In this document: piece after piece, positions 51,707 to 60,746 of the stretch
How positions within the stretch are numbered: the first letter of the stretch is position 1
Layout of the letters: each line of letters starts with the position of its first letter
Assembly (NCBI RefSeq): GCF_902168435.1
Contig: NZ_LR656176.1
Coordinates: 1-64,000, forward strand
Direction of reading: 5' to 3'
DNA length: 64,000 nt
Origin: Bacillus marasmi
GTDB taxonomy: Bacteria; Bacillota; Bacilli; Bacillales; Cytobacillaceae
Program-made: the position numbers and the translations under genes
Notes under the pieces: model-generated
What the model saw: only the letters and a program-made list of their open reading frames with translations
Told to the model about the DNA's origin: nothing
The model's database searches: none

Positions 51707-51754
51707 ATTCTATCTCTCCTTTGTTTAAACACACTCACTATTTTAAATTGGACA

Positions 51755-52203
51755 GAAAAGGCTGGGACAGAACTAAATTGTCCGCTATAAAACCGAATGA
51801 TTTTTATGTAGGTATGAGAAATAAGCGGAGAATTTCCCGTTATTGAATGTAAGGGGGCTAATTGAGGTGAAATAAGAGTAGAATTTCCGCTTAACTACTC
51901 ACATAAAGACAAAATCCAGTGATTTTTATGAAATAAGCGGAAAAACTCCTTTTATTCTTAGCGAAATATGGACATTTCCCAAAATAAGCGGAATTCTTCC
52001 GCTTATTTTCAAACACAAGTAAATCAACATTCGGGTTAACAGACCCACATGCCAAAATTTTGCATTTCAAGGTAATGCACAGTTATTTCAGGGTAATGTT
52101 TTTTGTAAAAAATAAAAAAATCGAACTATTAGGAAATTCAGAGTTAGAATTTCGCATCATAGTTCGATTTTTTAGCTGAAATACTTATGTCCCAGCCCCC
52201 TTA
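51755..52203 (-). repeat. Repeat element copy B (about 449 bp), inverted relative to copy A
   Basis: Starts AAAAGGCTGGGACAGAACT and ends TGTCCCAGCCCCCTT. Read on the minus strand it is collinear with copy A (2838-3305) throughout. Shared parts are the TTCG-rich hairpin, TGTGGGTCTGTTAACCC, the AAGCGGA..TCCGCTT palindromes and the GCGGACAATTTAGTT end. Its terminal hairpin here has several mismatches. It lies directly after the stop of the next minus-strand gene and could act as its terminator. Confidence 0.8.
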
Positions 52204-52404
52204 TTTAAACAATTTCTTTATAAGCTTAAAAATATCAAAAGTTGTTCGGTTGTACACTTTGTTATAGGCATATTTCTTTGGGTTCCGGAGCCAACCATAG
52301 CCTCTTGGCATTTTTAATCCGGCACGATGAACGATTTGTCGTTTAATACTTGTTCGAGCTGAAATTCTTTTCTTCAAACTTGGCTTTCTCATTCCAAACT
52401 TCAT
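52201..52404 (-). CDS. Small basic conserved protein
   Basis: A 67-residue, strongly basic protein (KPSLKKRISARTSIKRQ, then NPKKYAYNKVYNRTTFDIFKL). The NPKK-YNKVYN-TT pattern recurs in short Bacillus proteins of unknown function; no domain name is known to me. I use ATG 52404, 8 bases after AAGGAG; a GTG three codons upstream overlaps the site. It follows the DUF2325 gene by 33 bases and may share its transcript. Repeat element B starts at its stop codon. Confidence 0.6.
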   Translation of the reverse strand: MKFGMRKPSLKKRISARTSIKRQIVHRAGLKMPRGYGWLRNPKKYAYNKVYNRTTFDIFKLIKKLFK

Positions 52405-52437
52405 AACAAGCACTCCTTACTAATTTAAATAAACAAT

Positions 52438-53598
52438 TTAACTGACTACATTAAACTGATCCATTTCCATCCCTTTTTTGATTGCTTCTTCTGCGCAAAG
52501 TAATACGGATTGAATGCCGTTTTCATATGTGGTTGCAAAGGGCTTGTTTATTTCTTTGCAGATTTTTACAGTTTGGATCGAAGCAGCGTGGCTTGTTTCA
52601 CCAATTATGATTACAATAACATCTGCGCGATTAATAGAGGGGCATAAGCGCTTTTCTCCTTCATTGCCCGTGATGGTTTCTAGTTCAAAGTTTAAAGAAT
52701 TGAAAGCATCTGCATAATCTGCATGCCTGCTCTCCCCTCCTACCACTAATACTTTTTTATTTTTAAATAAATGGAGATTTACAGGGTATTGCCTTTCATT
52801 TTTTTCATCAGCAGGTCCTTTGTGACATTTAGCATGGGATAAAAGTCGTTTTTGTTCCAATGTTTGTTCATGCGGTTCCTCTATCTCATGCTTATATATC
52901 ACCTTCATTTTCATAGGGTTCTCTTTGTAATAGGCGATATCGATTATGTCACCCTCGTGTAAATGATAGATATCCACATCCTTTTCTCGAATAATGAACG
53001 TATATGGAACTTCATCTAATTTTATCATTCTACCTTGGCTAGTCTTTACAACAAGTTCCCCTACTTCTTTTTCCACGTTGCAAAATCTAAGTTCAACTCG
53101 GCTTTTGTTGGTCTGATTGCTTTTCTTCTCGACGACAAACCGATAGGATTTATGGTCCTGTGGTCCCTTTTCAGATACGACTCGGACCAAATCTCCATCA
53201 TCCGCATTCATATCGCGGACCATCTTTTCAGGAATAATATACCCTTCATCAAGTTCAGGAATGACACCTCCACGAAGTTTCCTCTCAAATCGATAGACCG
53301 TGCCAATGATAGAATTTGCATCTTGCTCTTGCTCTAAGGATTCAGCTGATTTTTCCTCTATGTCTTCCTCATTGTGTTGGATTGCAGTTTTATCTTCGGT
53401 GGGTAGATTAGTGGTTTTTTCATCTTGATTTTTTACATTGTGGTGATTCTCAAAGGGGAGAGTGTCTAACGCTTGTAGAAAAGAAAAAAAAGTAGTGATT
53501 TCTGCCTGTTTCTTTTCTAAATTTTCAAAATTTAATAGTTCTAATTTTTCCTGTATCTCTTCTTTAATTACACTTAATATCTCATTTTTTCTTCTCAT
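52438..53598 (-). CDS. DUF2325 domain protein
   Basis: A 386-residue cytoplasmic protein. The N-terminal part is helical and acidic (about 1-95). A middle region of beta character (about 95-235) has GTVYRFERKLRGGVIPELDEGYIIPEKMVR and VDIYHLHEGDIIDIAYYKE. The DUF2325 domain is at the C-terminus (about 290-386): KVLVVGGESRHADYADAFNS, ITGNEGEKR, ADVIVIIIGETSHAA. DUF2325 is a Rossmann-like domain of unknown function. Its ATG has AAAAGGAG upstream. Confidence 0.82.
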   Translation of the reverse strand: MRRKNEILSVIKEEIQEKLELLNFENLEKKQAEITTFFSFLQALDTLPFENHHNVKNQDEKTTNLPTEDKTAIQHNEEDIEEKSAESLEQEQDANSIIGTVYRFERKLRGGVIPELDEGYIIPEKMVRDMNADDGDLVRVVSEKGPQDHKSYRFVVEKKSNQTNKSRVELRFCNVEKEVGELVVKTSQGRMIKLDEVPYTFIIREKDVDIYHLHEGDIIDIAYYKENPMKMKVIYKHEIEEPHEQTLEQKRLLSHAKCHKGPADEKNERQYPVNLHLFKNKKVLVVGGESRHADYADAFNSLNFELETITGNEGEKRLCPSINRADVIVIIIGETSHAASIQTVKICKEINKPFATTYENGIQSVLLCAEEAIKKGMEMDQFNVVS

Positions 53599-53733
53599 GC
53601 TTTTTCAGCTCCTTTTTTTCGCTCCTCCTTTAACCTAAACACTTAAATCGTTTTCCTTACTCTATCTTTAGTATAAACAACTTTGGATAGAATTTCCTGT
53701 TTCAAACCTATCAAACATAATGTATTAGAAAAA

Positions 53734-53751
53734 GACGATGGTTTCATCGCC
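53734..53751 (-). terminator. Terminator after the YfcE-type gene
   Basis: CGATG and CATCG pair around GTTT, extended by an outer G-C. On the minus strand TCTTTTTCT follows. It lies 36 bases past the phosphodiesterase stop. Confidence 0.7.
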
Positions 53752-53786
53752 TTTTTTCTATTGTTATTTTATTATTAATTACAGTT

Positions 53787-54335
53787 CTATTTTGGCAGCT
53801 TCATAGCCTGAATCAAAGTTTGCGTATTTAGATCCCATAGCTCAATCTGTCCCTGTCCATAAAGTGCGATTGAACATGAACCATCCTTTGGGATTGTCGT
53901 ACTTCCTGGGTTGAGTACAATAACACCGTCCTGTTCTTTTAATACCTTAACATGGGTATGTCCAGAAACAACCACATGGCAACTCAGTTCTTTCGCCCTT
54001 CGAATTCTTTCTTCTTCCGTTTCTTCATACCCGTGAACAAGATAAAATCGGTATCCATCACAAGTAACTACTTTTGATTTTGTTGAAAGGTCTTTGTTAA
54101 GTACCATCTCATCCACGTCTGCATCACAATTTCCACGAACATAGGTAATGTCGATCCGATGCTTTAGAACTTCAATTAATTTTTTCGGATTATACGTTGC
54201 CGGAATGTCATTTCGTGGACCGTGATAAAGCACATCTCCAATATGGCAAATTTGTTCACAATCCCGAAGCATTTCTAGAGCTTGGATTGTATTTTCATAT
54301 CCTCCATGAGTATCACTTAAAAACCCTAATCTCAT
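53787..54335 (-). CDS. yfcE: YfcE/MJ0936-type phosphodiesterase
   Basis: A 182-residue calcineurin-like metallophosphoesterase. The five metal-binding motifs are all present: GFLSDTHG (4-11), HIGDVLYHG (about 31-39), RGNCDADV (about 70-77), LVHGYE (about 97-102) and SGHTHVKV (about 123-130), followed by NPGSTTIPKD. The enzyme hydrolyses phosphodiesters such as bis-p-nitrophenyl phosphate; the natural substrate is unknown. The length equals E. coli YfcE. Monocistronic. Confidence 0.93.
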   Translation of the reverse strand: MRLGFLSDTHGGYENTIQALEMLRDCEQICHIGDVLYHGPRNDIPATYNPKKLIEVLKHRIDITYVRGNCDADVDEMVLNKDLSTKSKVVTCDGYRFYLVHGYEETEEERIRRAKELSCHVVVSGHTHVKVLKEQDGVIVLNPGSTTIPKDGSCSIALYGQGQIELWDLNTQTLIQAMKLPK

Positions 54336-54479
54336 TTGATGATTCCCTCACAATCAGCATAGGTACATACCTGTTTTTCACATTCATAATAATCCTAATT
54401 TTTATAGTTAAAACCTACTGAATTGTTAATCATTATATTGGATATTATATAGCAGATATTAGATAAGGAGGTATTTTAA

Positions 54480-54983
54480 TTGTATATATCGATTGACGAT
54501 TTCATAAGAGAATGGAATTCGGAAGGAATCCTGACGCAAAACATACTAGATGGCCTAACAAATGAATCATTACAACAGCAAGTATATCAGGAGGGGCGCA
54601 CTCTAGGAAGGATAGCGTGGCACTTAATTACCAGCATCCCGGAATATTTAAATCATTTTGGGTTGAAGCTTGATGAAGTGGAAGATGCCAATCGTGTCCC
54701 TGATTCTGCTAAAGAAATTGCTGGAACTTTTAGACGTGTATGTTCTTCTGCAGCACATACCATTAAACAACAATGGACTGACGCTTCTTTAGAGAACGTG
54801 CAAAATGCCTTTGGGAGAGAAGAAACAAATGCGCAAATATTAATGGGACTAATAAAACATATTGTACATCATCGCGGGCAAATAACTGTGCTAATGCGTC
54901 AAGCAGGGATAAAACCAGCTGGGGTTTATGGTCCTCCAAAAGAGGATTGGATTCATTTGGGGGTAGAAAATCCACCACTGTAA
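54480..54983 (+). CDS. DinB-family protein
   Basis: A 167-residue DinB-fold protein. Metal-ligand histidines appear in GRIAWHLITSIPEYL (about 44-58) and KHIVHHRGQITVLMRQ (about 126-141). It resembles the DinB group with a C-terminal GVYGPPKEDW. The role may be thiol-dependent transfer or stress response. The start is a TTG 8 bases after AAGGAGG, and the next hairpin ends the transcript. Similar in fold but not in sequence to the DinB protein at 28031. Confidence 0.9.
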   Translation: MYISIDDFIREWNSEGILTQNILDGLTNESLQQQVYQEGRTLGRIAWHLITSIPEYLNHFGLKLDEVEDANRVPDSAKEIAGTFRRVCSSAAHTIKQQWTDASLENVQNAFGREETNAQILMGLIKHIVHHRGQITVLMRQAGIKPAGVYGPPKEDWIHLGVENPPL

Positions 54984-55012
54984 AAAATCATATTTCTTCA
55001 AAAAAATAAAGA

Positions 55013-55055
55013 AGGATTCTTCCAATGGATTTACCATAGAAGAATCCTCTTTTTG
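55013..55055 (+). terminator. Terminator after the second DinB gene
   Basis: AGGATTCTTC and GAAGAATCCT form a 10-base stem followed by CTTTTTG. It lies 30 bases past the stop and faces the convergent membrane-protein gene. Confidence 0.85.
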
Positions 55056-55060
55056 TTTCC

Positions 55061-55513
55061 TTACCCCATAACAAGGCGCAATAATCCAAATTCCACAATT
55101 GCTCCCACCATGACCCAAATGATAGCAGGTTTAAGGATAGGTGTTAATTCTCCGTTATGACTCAAATGCTCTTTATATGGTTTGGTTAGTAATACCAAAT
55201 AAAGATAATAAAACAATAAACAAGCAAATTTATACAAATAGCGAATTACCTGCGCCTTAATAAGTAGCGTACCTTGGAAAACTAAGCCAAACGCCCAAAA
55301 TTTTGCAGTCAAAAGAATTAATCCAAGCGCAATTAGTGAATAGCTGTATTTTTTTGGAATTTTAAACCAATTTGCATTTTGTGTGCCCATTACCATCATC
55401 GGAATGACGCCACCTATAAACCCGATAAAAAAGAACTGATAAATATTATACGTTTTTGATTCCTTCGAACTCTGGTTTCCAGATAGTTGATAAGCATTAC
55501 TCGTTTCGTTCAA
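55061..55513 (-). CDS. Hypothetical four-helix membrane protein
   Basis: A 150-residue protein. A polar N-terminus (about 1-22) is followed by four membrane helices (about 24-43, 56-77, 84-110 and 127-147). A family name is not known to me. The short cytoplasmic loops and lack of conserved polar residues in the helices give no hint of function. Monocistronic, between convergent DinB and the GIY-YIG gene. Confidence 0.65.
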   Translation of the reverse strand: MNETSNAYQLSGNQSSKESKTYNIYQFFFIGFIGGVIPMMVMGTQNANWFKIPKKYSYSLIALGLILLTAKFWAFGLVFQGTLLIKAQVIRYLYKFACLLFYYLYLVLLTKPYKEHLSHNGELTPILKPAIIWVMVGAIVEFGLLRLVMG

Positions 55514-55624
55514 TCTAAGCTGCCCCCTTCAAATCAACATAGTTATCTTTATCGTGCCACGAAATTCAACAAAAATCGATATATTATTCCAAAAAAATAA
55601 TGACAATCTATTATTAACATAAAA

Positions 55625-55664
55625 AAGCAATGAGTATAATCCCAATCGATCACTCTCATTGCTT
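55625..55664. terminator. Hairpin after the GIY-YIG gene
   Basis: AAGCAATGAG and CTCATTGCTT form a 10-base stem with a 20-base loop. It lies 13 bases past the GIY-YIG gene stop; on the minus strand TTTTTT follows. Confidence 0.8.
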
Positions 55665-55676
55665 AGTTCATCATTT

Positions 55677-56033
55677 TTATCTAAAAAACACTTTATCAAT
55701 ATTATACTTTGATTTTAGTTCGTTAATAATATATGTTTCATAAATCTCTCTATGGACAGGATCATCGATGATACAGACAGCTATTTTAGCTACTTCATCT
55801 CTGTGCATTTTAATTGGAGAAACAGAATCCTCAAAATGCTTTTTAATTCTTGGTCTTAATTTTCTAGCTTTTCCAACGAATAATAGTTCTTTTTTATCAT
55901 TATAAAACATCATAATGCCACCCTTATCCCTAGGGATTAGGTGAAAATCAGTAAATCCATAAACATTACTTTGCTCCGGATTTTTTTGTTTTGTAATGGT
56001 CACATCTGGTTTAGGAATCGTTATGTTAATCAT
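55677..56033 (-). CDS. Orphan GIY-YIG endonuclease-fold protein
   Basis: A 118-residue protein. Residues about 30-115 match the GIY-YIG fold as in the UvrC N-terminal domain: GGIMMFYNDKKELLFVGKARKLRPRIKKHF, with GIM..FVG in place of GIY..YIG and the catalytic Arg in KLRPRI. The conserved Glu is probably in VHREIYETYIINELKSKYN. No zinc finger or DNA-binding domain is attached. It is probably an active or regulatory single-domain nuclease of unknown target. Monocistronic. Confidence 0.8.
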   Translation of the reverse strand: MINITIPKPDVTITKQKNPEQSNVYGFTDFHLIPRDKGGIMMFYNDKKELLFVGKARKLRPRIKKHFEDSVSPIKMHRDEVAKIAVCIIDDPVHREIYETYIINELKSKYNIDKVFFR

Positions 56034-56200
56034 TAAAACTCACTTCCTCATATTGTACTGCAATACATGCTATCACAATTCTGATGATATTGCGAATCAG
56101 GAACAGAAATCATTGTCGGTATACACACAGTTCACAATGATAGCCCCCAAACAATTATGCTAAAATTAATATATCAATTTTTCAGGTGATGAGGGATTAT

Positions 56201-56875
56201 ATGTATAAAATTATGATGATTGAGGACGACGTAAAGATACGTAAAATAGTCGCAGAAACACTAAAGAAATGGCAGTACGAAGTGGTGGAGGTGACCGAAT
56301 TTGATCAGGTAATGATTGAATTTGAGCAATCCGAGCCACATCTTATTCTATTAGATATTAATCTCCCAGTATTTGATGGTTATTATTGGTGCCGGCAAAT
56401 CCGCACGGTGTCTAAAGTTCCAATTATTTTTCTTTCCTCTAGAAATCAAAATATGGATATCATTATGGCAATTAATATGGGTGGGGATGATTTTATCCAA
56501 AAGCCATTTGACTTGGACATCCTTGTCGCTAAAATCAGCGCCTTAATTCGCCGCAAATATACATATGAGGAAGCTGAAAATATTCATTTCAACCACCGCG
56601 GCCTGAAATTAAACGTCACAAATTCAACAATTGAATACAACGGACAAACTACGGAATTGAGTCGAAATGAGTTTGTTTTATTACAATTCATGATGAGAAA
56701 GGTCGGGAAAATTGTTGCGCGTGAGGACTTGATGCAAGCTCTTTGGAATGAAGAGCAGTTCATCGATGATAATACTTTAACCGTAAACGTCAATCGAATG
56801 CGCCGGAAAATAACTGCCCTGGGACTCGAGGACTTCATCATTACTCGTAAAGGAATGGGGTATATAATCGAATGA
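56201..56875 (+). CDS. BceR-type response regulator
   Basis: A 224-residue OmpR-family regulator. Receiver: MIEDDVKI, phospho-Asp in LILLDINLPVFDGYYWCRQIR, and QKPFDLD. The C-terminal winged helix has ELSRNEFVLLQFMM and LTVNVNRMRRKI. The DINLPVFDGYYWCRQIR stretch is characteristic of BceR-like regulators. ATG 56201 follows GAGGG; an in-frame GTG at 56186 is a poorer choice. The stop overlaps the kinase start by 4 bases. It would activate the adjacent Bce-type ABC genes. Confidence 0.93.
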   Translation: MYKIMMIEDDVKIRKIVAETLKKWQYEVVEVTEFDQVMIEFEQSEPHLILLDINLPVFDGYYWCRQIRTVSKVPIIFLSSRNQNMDIIMAINMGGDDFIQKPFDLDILVAKISALIRRKYTYEEAENIHFNHRGLKLNVTNSTIEYNGQTTELSRNEFVLLQFMMRKVGKIVAREDLMQALWNEEQFIDDNTLTVNVNRMRRKITALGLEDFIITRKGMGYIIE

Positions 56876-57864
56876 CCTTCCTTCGATTTCTTCATTATAA
56901 AAAGCAGTATATATATTTGTATTTAACCTGCTTCTTCATTTCTGCTGTAGTTTTTTTCACCGATAGCAGTGGTAGCATGTCTTGGAGCACGTTCTTCTAC
57001 ACCTTCTCTCTTGTTTCAATCGTGTTAATCGGATTTTTGATTTTTCGCTATCAAGAGCAGTTGCGGGTTATCCGGCAGATGGAAAGTCAGGATTATGACA
57101 GCTTGTCATTGGAAGGTGAATTCGCAAAATCGTATATTGAGGAGCTAAAACGGGACCATATACGTGAAAGAAATCAAATTCAAAACAAACAAAAAGATCA
57201 TTATGATTTTATCATATCTTGGTTCCATGAAATAAAAACTCCGATTGCCGTACTTCGCCTACTGCAGCAAACGGACATGGACGCAAATAGTTTAAGGGAA
57301 GAGATTGCTAAGATTGAGAATTATGTAGATCAAGCTCTTTATTACGCCAAACTCGATAGTTTTAACCAAGATTATGATATCCAACAATGTGATATTGTCA
57401 AAATTACTAAGGAGATTATTAAGTCTCACTCAAAAACTTTTTTCTCGAAAAATTTACGGATTGAACTTCTGGCAGAGACGCTTGAGGTTCAAAGCGACCC
57501 AAAATGGCTTCTGTTTATTATCAATCAACTTATGACCAATAGTTTAAAATATACTGATGTTGGTGGAGTCATTACCATTTCAAGTTCTGAAACACCTCAA
57601 GAAAAACAGCTTTTATTTCGCGATAACGGAATCGGTATTAGTCAAAAGGATTTACCGAGAATTTTTAACCGTGGTTTCACAGGGGAAACAGGACGCACCT
57701 TTACGAAGTCGACTGGAATGGGTTTATATTTGGCTCAACAGTTAAGTAACAAATTAGGTCACTACATTAGTTGTACATCGGTTATTGAGGAGTTCACTCA
57801 GTTTATTATTCATTTTCCTAAAGACAGTGATCCGTATTTAAAACTGCAAAAACACGATGAGTAA
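56872..57864 (+). CDS. BceS-type intramembrane-sensing histidine kinase
   Basis: A 330-residue kinase with two close membrane helices (about 12-30 and 36-58) and almost no extracellular loop, the hallmark of intramembrane-sensing kinases that read the flux state of their ABC transporter. The H-box is FIISWFHEIKTPIAVLRLL, the N-box NQLMTNSLKYTD, then DNGIGISQKDLPRIFNRGFTGE and STGMGLYLAQQL. It ends 6 bases before the convergent permease stop, with a terminator overlapping both ends. Confidence 0.94.
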   Translation: MTFLRFLHYKKQYIYLYLTCFFISAVVFFTDSSGSMSWSTFFYTFSLVSIVLIGFLIFRYQEQLRVIRQMESQDYDSLSLEGEFAKSYIEELKRDHIRERNQIQNKQKDHYDFIISWFHEIKTPIAVLRLLQQTDMDANSLREEIAKIENYVDQALYYAKLDSFNQDYDIQQCDIVKITKEIIKSHSKTFFSKNLRIELLAETLEVQSDPKWLLFIINQLMTNSLKYTDVGGVITISSSETPQEKQLLFRDNGIGISQKDLPRIFNRGFTGETGRTFTKSTGMGLYLAQQLSNKLGHYISCTSVIEEFTQFIIHFPKDSDPYLKLQKHDE

Positions 57865-57878
57865 GAGAACTCATCGTG
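57853..57878. terminator. Terminator overlapping both stop codons of the Bce module
   Basis: CACGATGAGT and ACTCATCGTG form a 10-base stem with a 6-base loop; TTTTTTT follows on the plus strand. It serves the kinase and, on the other strand, the permease gene. Confidence 0.88.
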
Positions 57879-59829
57879 CATTTTTTTCATTGATAATTTT
57901 GAAATAAATAGATGTGGATGATACGTAAAAAATGATATAAGTTAACACATACATTCCCATGACTGAAAAAATAATCGTCGTTAAGGAAGGCAAGTCTTTT
58001 ATTAATGAAATAACAGTATAGTATAAAAGAAACCAGCTATGTAACAATCCTAAGATTAATGGTGGTAAGAATACGAATAGTAATTGTTTTCGGATTATCT
58101 TCTTCATTTCTTTATCTTCAACACCCATTTTTCGTAGAATCGCATAGTTTTCTCTCTCTTCAGTTGCTTCGCGCAACTGTTTGAAGTATATGACACTTCC
58201 TAAAGCAAACAAAGCAATGACTGCGTAAAACGCAACCGAGAACAATAACAAGGATGATGACTCAGTATCTAAAGAATACATATCGATAAAAGCTGAATAA
58301 TATGCTCCCTCATTTTCCATCACAATGTCATATACTTTTCGAGACACATCATTGGATGTTTTCGGATCTTCAATTTGATAGATTTCATACGATGATACTT
58401 CTTGTGTTTCCTTTAAGTTTGCAAAAGCTTCATCGGAAATAATCAGTACAGAAGGCTGGGGTTTTGTATTACCACCAGGACTTGTCGGAATACTCAACAA
58501 CGGATATCGTATTTTTTCTACTATACGGAATGTACTGTTTTCTAATACGGTCATTTCCGGCTGAGGACTTTTATATCGATATGGTTCATCTATTCCCCTT
58601 GATAAAACAATTGCTTCGTCAGCCTCAACATCTACCTTTTTACCTACTCCACGTAAATCAACAACTGCATTTAATTGCGATTCTGGAAAGAGGTAAAACT
58701 CCTCGGTGTAGTATTCGGGGTGACTATAAACCATATTTCTACTTTCAATATTTTTAGTTTGGATCCCCGTAATCGTTTCATGAGCAATAATTGGGTGTGA
58801 GTCATTGATTATTTGTTCAATTTGTTTTTGAGCTTCAACATCCTGTGTTGAAAATGCTAAATGGTTTGGAAATTCTTTTTTGACAACATCCGCTTTCACC
58901 GCATAATCAACAGCAATAAAACCTACTGCAAAGATGACAATTGCACTTATAAGGGAATTAAACGTAAAGTTTACAGTATTTCCTCGAATCGAAAACCGCA
59001 GCGAGGAAATCCATAACAACTTATCACCCATAAAGTAGTTCTTGCTTTTACACATTCTTTGTAAAATCCAACCGGAAAACTGGCGAAAAAATAAATATGT
59101 TCCAACTATCAATGTCAGTGTTGTTGCGGCAAAAGTTTCTTTAAAATGTTCCTTCCAAATAGCGGTATCTCCACCTAAAGTAATCATGTAGTAGGATGCT
59201 CCGATTAGAACAAGAGACAAAAATGCCAATCCAAAAGAAAATTTGAGTGGTTTGTCCATTTTTGCTTTTGCATGAAACAATTCAACTAGCTGGACACGAC
59301 GGACGCTAATATAGCTTTGAAAAGTGATAATGATGATTAATAAAGCAAATAACAGAATAGTTGAGACAATTGCTTCTAATGGAAATGCAAAAGAAATGTC
59401 TTCTTTGTAATGCATTAAATTCATTAACACCCTACCGAAAAACTTCGATAATAATCCACCGATTAATATTCCGCTGGATACAGCAATGGCACTTAAAAAT
59501 AGCGTTTCAAAAAAGACCATTGTTGCGACTTGCACTTCTTTCATTCCGTAAAGTAAATACATACCAAATTCTTTTTTCCGTTGCTTCATGAAAAATGAGT
59601 TAGCATACAGGATAAAAAACACTATAAACAAGAAGACGATTATCGAGGCAATGAAAATTACCGTTTTGTAGTTTTCTTTATTTTGAATAGCTGCTACTAC
59701 ATCTTCATTAAACATTAATCCAGAAAAGGTAAAGTAAATGACAACCCCAACAAGCATCGAAATAAAGTAAATGGTATACAAACGGAAATTCCGTTTCATA
59801 TTCCTCCATGATAAATCAATTAGGTTCAT
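57871..59829 (-). CDS. BceB-type ABC permease
   Basis: A 652-residue permease with ten predicted helices and a large extracellular domain of about 200 residues between helices 7 and 8 (about 310-520), the size and plan of BceB/PsdB. Such permeases, with BceA, remove peptide antibiotics such as bacitracin or lantibiotics from their lipid targets and signal to the BceS-type kinase. The N-terminus (NLIDLSWRNMKRNFRLYTIYF) is family-typical. Its start overlaps the ATPase stop by 4 bases. Confidence 0.94.
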   Translation of the reverse strand: MNLIDLSWRNMKRNFRLYTIYFISMLVGVVIYFTFSGLMFNEDVVAAIQNKENYKTVIFIASIIVFLFIVFFILYANSFFMKQRKKEFGMYLLYGMKEVQVATMVFFETLFLSAIAVSSGILIGGLLSKFFGRVLMNLMHYKEDISFAFPLEAIVSTILLFALLIIIITFQSYISVRRVQLVELFHAKAKMDKPLKFSFGLAFLSLVLIGASYYMITLGGDTAIWKEHFKETFAATTLTLIVGTYLFFRQFSGWILQRMCKSKNYFMGDKLLWISSLRFSIRGNTVNFTFNSLISAIVIFAVGFIAVDYAVKADVVKKEFPNHLAFSTQDVEAQKQIEQIINDSHPIIAHETITGIQTKNIESRNMVYSHPEYYTEEFYLFPESQLNAVVDLRGVGKKVDVEADEAIVLSRGIDEPYRYKSPQPEMTVLENSTFRIVEKIRYPLLSIPTSPGGNTKPQPSVLIISDEAFANLKETQEVSSYEIYQIEDPKTSNDVSRKVYDIVMENEGAYYSAFIDMYSLDTESSSLLLFSVAFYAVIALFALGSVIYFKQLREATEERENYAILRKMGVEDKEMKKIIRKQLLFVFLPPLILGLLHSWFLLYYTVISLIKDLPSLTTIIFSVMGMYVLTYIIFYVSSTSIYFKIINEKNAR

Positions 59830-60569
59830 CGTCGGTTGCCCCCTATGGCACTTTGAATCGTCAGGATTTTATCAAAGAATTCCTTTTCCGATTGTTCTCC
59901 TTTGTACAATTCATTGACGATTTTTCCATCACGGAGAAAAATGACACGCTTACTATAACTAGCTGCATAGGGATCATGAGTAATCATTAAAACCGTTGTA
60001 TTAAATGTTTGATTGAGTAATTGCATTTGTTCCAACAATTGAGTAGCTGAGCGGGAATCAAGTGCCCCTGTCGGTTCATCGGCAAATACTATCGCTGGAT
60101 TCGTAATCATTGCCCGAGCTGCTGCCGTACGTTGTTTCTGACCACCAGATATTTCTGATGGATATTGGTGTAGAATTGATTCAATATTTAACGCTTCAAT
60201 TACTTTCGTTAATCGTTGCTCCATTTCAGAAATTGGTGTTTTTTGCAACGAAAGTGGTAATAGAATATTTTCCTTCACCGTTAAAGTATCGAGAAGATTA
60301 TAATCTTGAAAGATAAAGCCCATTCGTTTTTGGCGGAACTCCCGCAAAGCTTTCTTTTTCATATCTAACAGGGATTTCCCCTCAATCCAAACTTCTCCAC
60401 CATCAAAGCTATCTATGGTTGATAAAGTGTTCATTAAAGTCGTCTTCCCTGATCCAGACGGCCCCATAATCGTAGTGAATTCACCTTCTTCAATGGACAT
60501 ATCAATATTTTTTAACACTTGCATTTTTCCGTAGGATTTAGATAGGTTTTTTGTTTGAATCATAATCAT
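59826..60569 (-). CDS. BceA-type ABC ATPase
   Basis: A 247-residue ATPase. Walker A GPSGSGKTTL, Q-loop GFIFQDYNLLDTL, signature ISGGQKQRTAAARAM, Walker B AIVFADEPTGALDS and MITHDPYAAS. I use the ATG at 60569 downstream of AGGAGG (11-base gap; a second ATG is 2 codons further on). A longer frame upstream crosses the operator and is not credible. The operator at 60647-60660 and the convergent kinase/regulator pair complete a stand-alone Bce module. Confidence 0.94.
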   Translation of the reverse strand: MIMIQTKNLSKSYGKMQVLKNIDMSIEEGEFTTIMGPSGSGKTTLMNTLSTIDSFDGGEVWIEGKSLLDMKKKALREFRQKRMGFIFQDYNLLDTLTVKENILLPLSLQKTPISEMEQRLTKVIEALNIESILHQYPSEISGGQKQRTAAARAMITNPAIVFADEPTGALDSRSATQLLEQMQLLNQTFNTTVLMITHDPYAASYSKRVIFLRDGKIVNELYKGEQSEKEFFDKILTIQSAIGGNRR

Positions 60570-60646
60570 TTTAGTTTCGACCTCCTTCACCACCTTACTA
60601 TACCGATTAATTTTCCGCTCAACCATCGATGTAGAAACATCTAATG

Positions 60647-60660
60647 TGACAATTTTGTCA
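60647..60660 (-). promoter_or_regulatory. BceR-type operator upstream of the ABC genes
   Basis: TGACAA-TT-TTGTCA is an inverted repeat set in TGTGACAATTTTGTCATA. This is close to the TGTGAC...GTCACA-type box bound by BceR-like regulators. It lies 78 bases upstream of the ATPase start, a normal activator distance. Confidence 0.7.
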
Positions 60661-60688
60661 TATAGGAAAAAATAATAAGGAACAACAA

Positions 60689-60723
60689 AAACAGGACAGG
60701 CTATGTATTATCCTGTCCTGTTT
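60689..60723. terminator. Terminator after the 93-residue gene
   Basis: AAACAGGACAGG and CCTGTCCTGTTT form a 12-base stem with an 11-base loop. It lies 23 bases past the stop of the minus-strand gene. Confidence 0.85.
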
Positions 60724-60746
60724 ATAAAAGTAAAATTTGACATAAT

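Noticed and set aside
53787-54335. Serine/threonine protein phosphatase
   Set aside because: Length and motif spacing fit the small YfcE/MJ0936 phosphodiesterases, not the larger PPP phosphatases.
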